Below, one piece after another: positions 21,493-21,576 of a DNA stretch of 21,576 bases. Position 1 is the stretch's first letter. Each line of letters starts with the position of its first letter. The notes under the pieces are model-generated. The model was not told where the DNA came from. It worked only from the letters and a program-made list of their open reading frames with translations, and did not search any database. Position numbers and translations under genes: made by a program. This DNA is from a virus: positions 1 through 21,576 of IMG/VR virus record IMGVR_UViG_3300012920_000332; one strand, 5' to 3'.

Positions 21493-21533
21493 CGTTCATC
21501 CCGAAAGGGACGCAAATGCCGACTGAAGGAACG
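21493..21533 (+). ncRNA. Glutamine-riboswitch-like aptamer, copy 2
   Basis: CGTTC (21493-21497) pairs with GAACG (21529-21533); CCC-GAAA-GGG (21500-21509) is a compact P2; then come GACGCAAATGCC and GACTGAAGGAACG, whose end fits the glnA / Downstream-peptide consensus. It repeats copy 1 at GGGACGCAA, GCCGAC and GGAACGGG. The AGTA part of the usual loop-E motif is missing here. Ligand is assigned by motif memory only. Confidence 0.65.
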
Positions 21534-21568
21534 GGATTAAAAACCCCTACTACTACAGGAGAAAACCG

Positions 21569-21576
21569 ATGGCCAA
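21569..21576 (+). CDS. Start of a riboswitch-controlled gene (partial, Met-Ala-)
   Basis: ATG at 21569 is seven bases after AGGAG (21557-21561) and follows the aptamer pair, so a gene almost certainly starts here. Only Met, Ala and two bases of a third codon (AA) are inside the window, so the product cannot be named. Confidence 0.6.

Larger units (their letters stand above)
21218..21568 (+). other. Intergenic regulatory region (351 bases)
   Basis: No gene is visible on either strand. From left to right it holds a terminator-like hairpin (21233-21272), an inverted repeat (21316-21360), a sigma70-like promoter (21372-21400), two glutamine-aptamer-like elements (21409-21533), a GGG/CCC hairpin at 21533-21546 and a ribosome-binding site AGGAG (21557-21561). 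Confidence 0.7.

Noticed and set aside
21533-21546. GGG-ATTAAAAA-CCC as an intrinsic terminator after the aptamers
   Set aside because: The stem is only three pairs and no T run follows; it may be part of an expression platform but does not look like a terminator.
1-21576. tRNA genes, insertion sequences, integrase or attachment sites
   Set aside because: I looked for cloverleaf-like ends, transposase motifs and flanking repeats and saw none; a tool search could still find a degenerate tRNA.
21569-21576. Naming the riboswitch-controlled gene (e.g. a photosynthesis or nitrogen gene)
   Set aside because: Only Met-Ala and two further bases are visible; any name would be a guess.

Overview
The window looks like part of a marine T4-like myovirus genome, most probably a cyanophage of Synechococcus or Prochlorococcus. 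The reasons are: about 25 tightly packed genes all on the + strand; A+T-rich DNA; repeated T4-type late promoter boxes (TATAAATA, CATAAATA, GATAAATA, CTAAATA); long modular fibre proteins carrying phrases I recognise from marine phage tails (VGIGTTNP, TYEDVTNID, TATSFSGSGANLTG, ATPFEHRSYGDELRRCQRY); a small phage glutaredoxin followed by conserved small phage genes; and a glutamine-riboswitch-like RNA of the cyanobacterial and cyanophage type at the right edge. The host assignment is inference.

Layout. 1-97: the end of an upstream gene, a late promoter and a short structured leader. 98-4749: a 902-aa fibre protein with a cupredoxin-like domain, overlapping by one base a 647-aa subtilisin-like (S8) protease. 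4763-8768: two more large fibre proteins, one with a second cupredoxin-like domain and one with a jelly-roll-like C-terminal half. 8777-19219: an array of small and medium adhesin-like proteins built from interchangeable N-terminal attachment pieces, beta-rich shaft repeats and a few types of receptor-binding C-terminus (C1q-like, 'SITPT...EIS' type, 'AGPV' type, jelly-roll type). They are grouped into short units, many led by their own late promoter, and two genes of the tail-fibre assembly chaperone type lie within and at the end of the array. 19643-21217: a different cluster led by a possible sigma70-like promoter: glutaredoxin, a basic small protein in an overlapping frame, a one-TM protein, a conserved cyanophage protein (DUF6433-like) and a lysine-tailed small protein. 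21218-21576: a 350-base intergenic region with a terminator-like hairpin, an inverted repeat, a sigma70-like promoter and two tandem glutamine-aptamer-like elements in front of a gene whose first codons (Met-Ala) are the last bases of the window.

How it fits together. The 98-19642 block probably makes the host-recognition apparatus late in infection, using the T4-type sliding-clamp-dependent late transcription system. The many paralogous tips and the cassette-like promoter-gene units suggest a region that changes adhesins by gain, loss and recombination. The right-hand cluster looks like earlier-expressed, conserved small genes. The riboswitch-like leader would let the next gene sense host nitrogen state through glutamine. 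The points most worth following up are the tandem aptamers, the type-1-copper-like sites in tail proteins, the protease inside the tail block, and the A-rich leaders without a Shine-Dalgarno sequence directly after late promoters.
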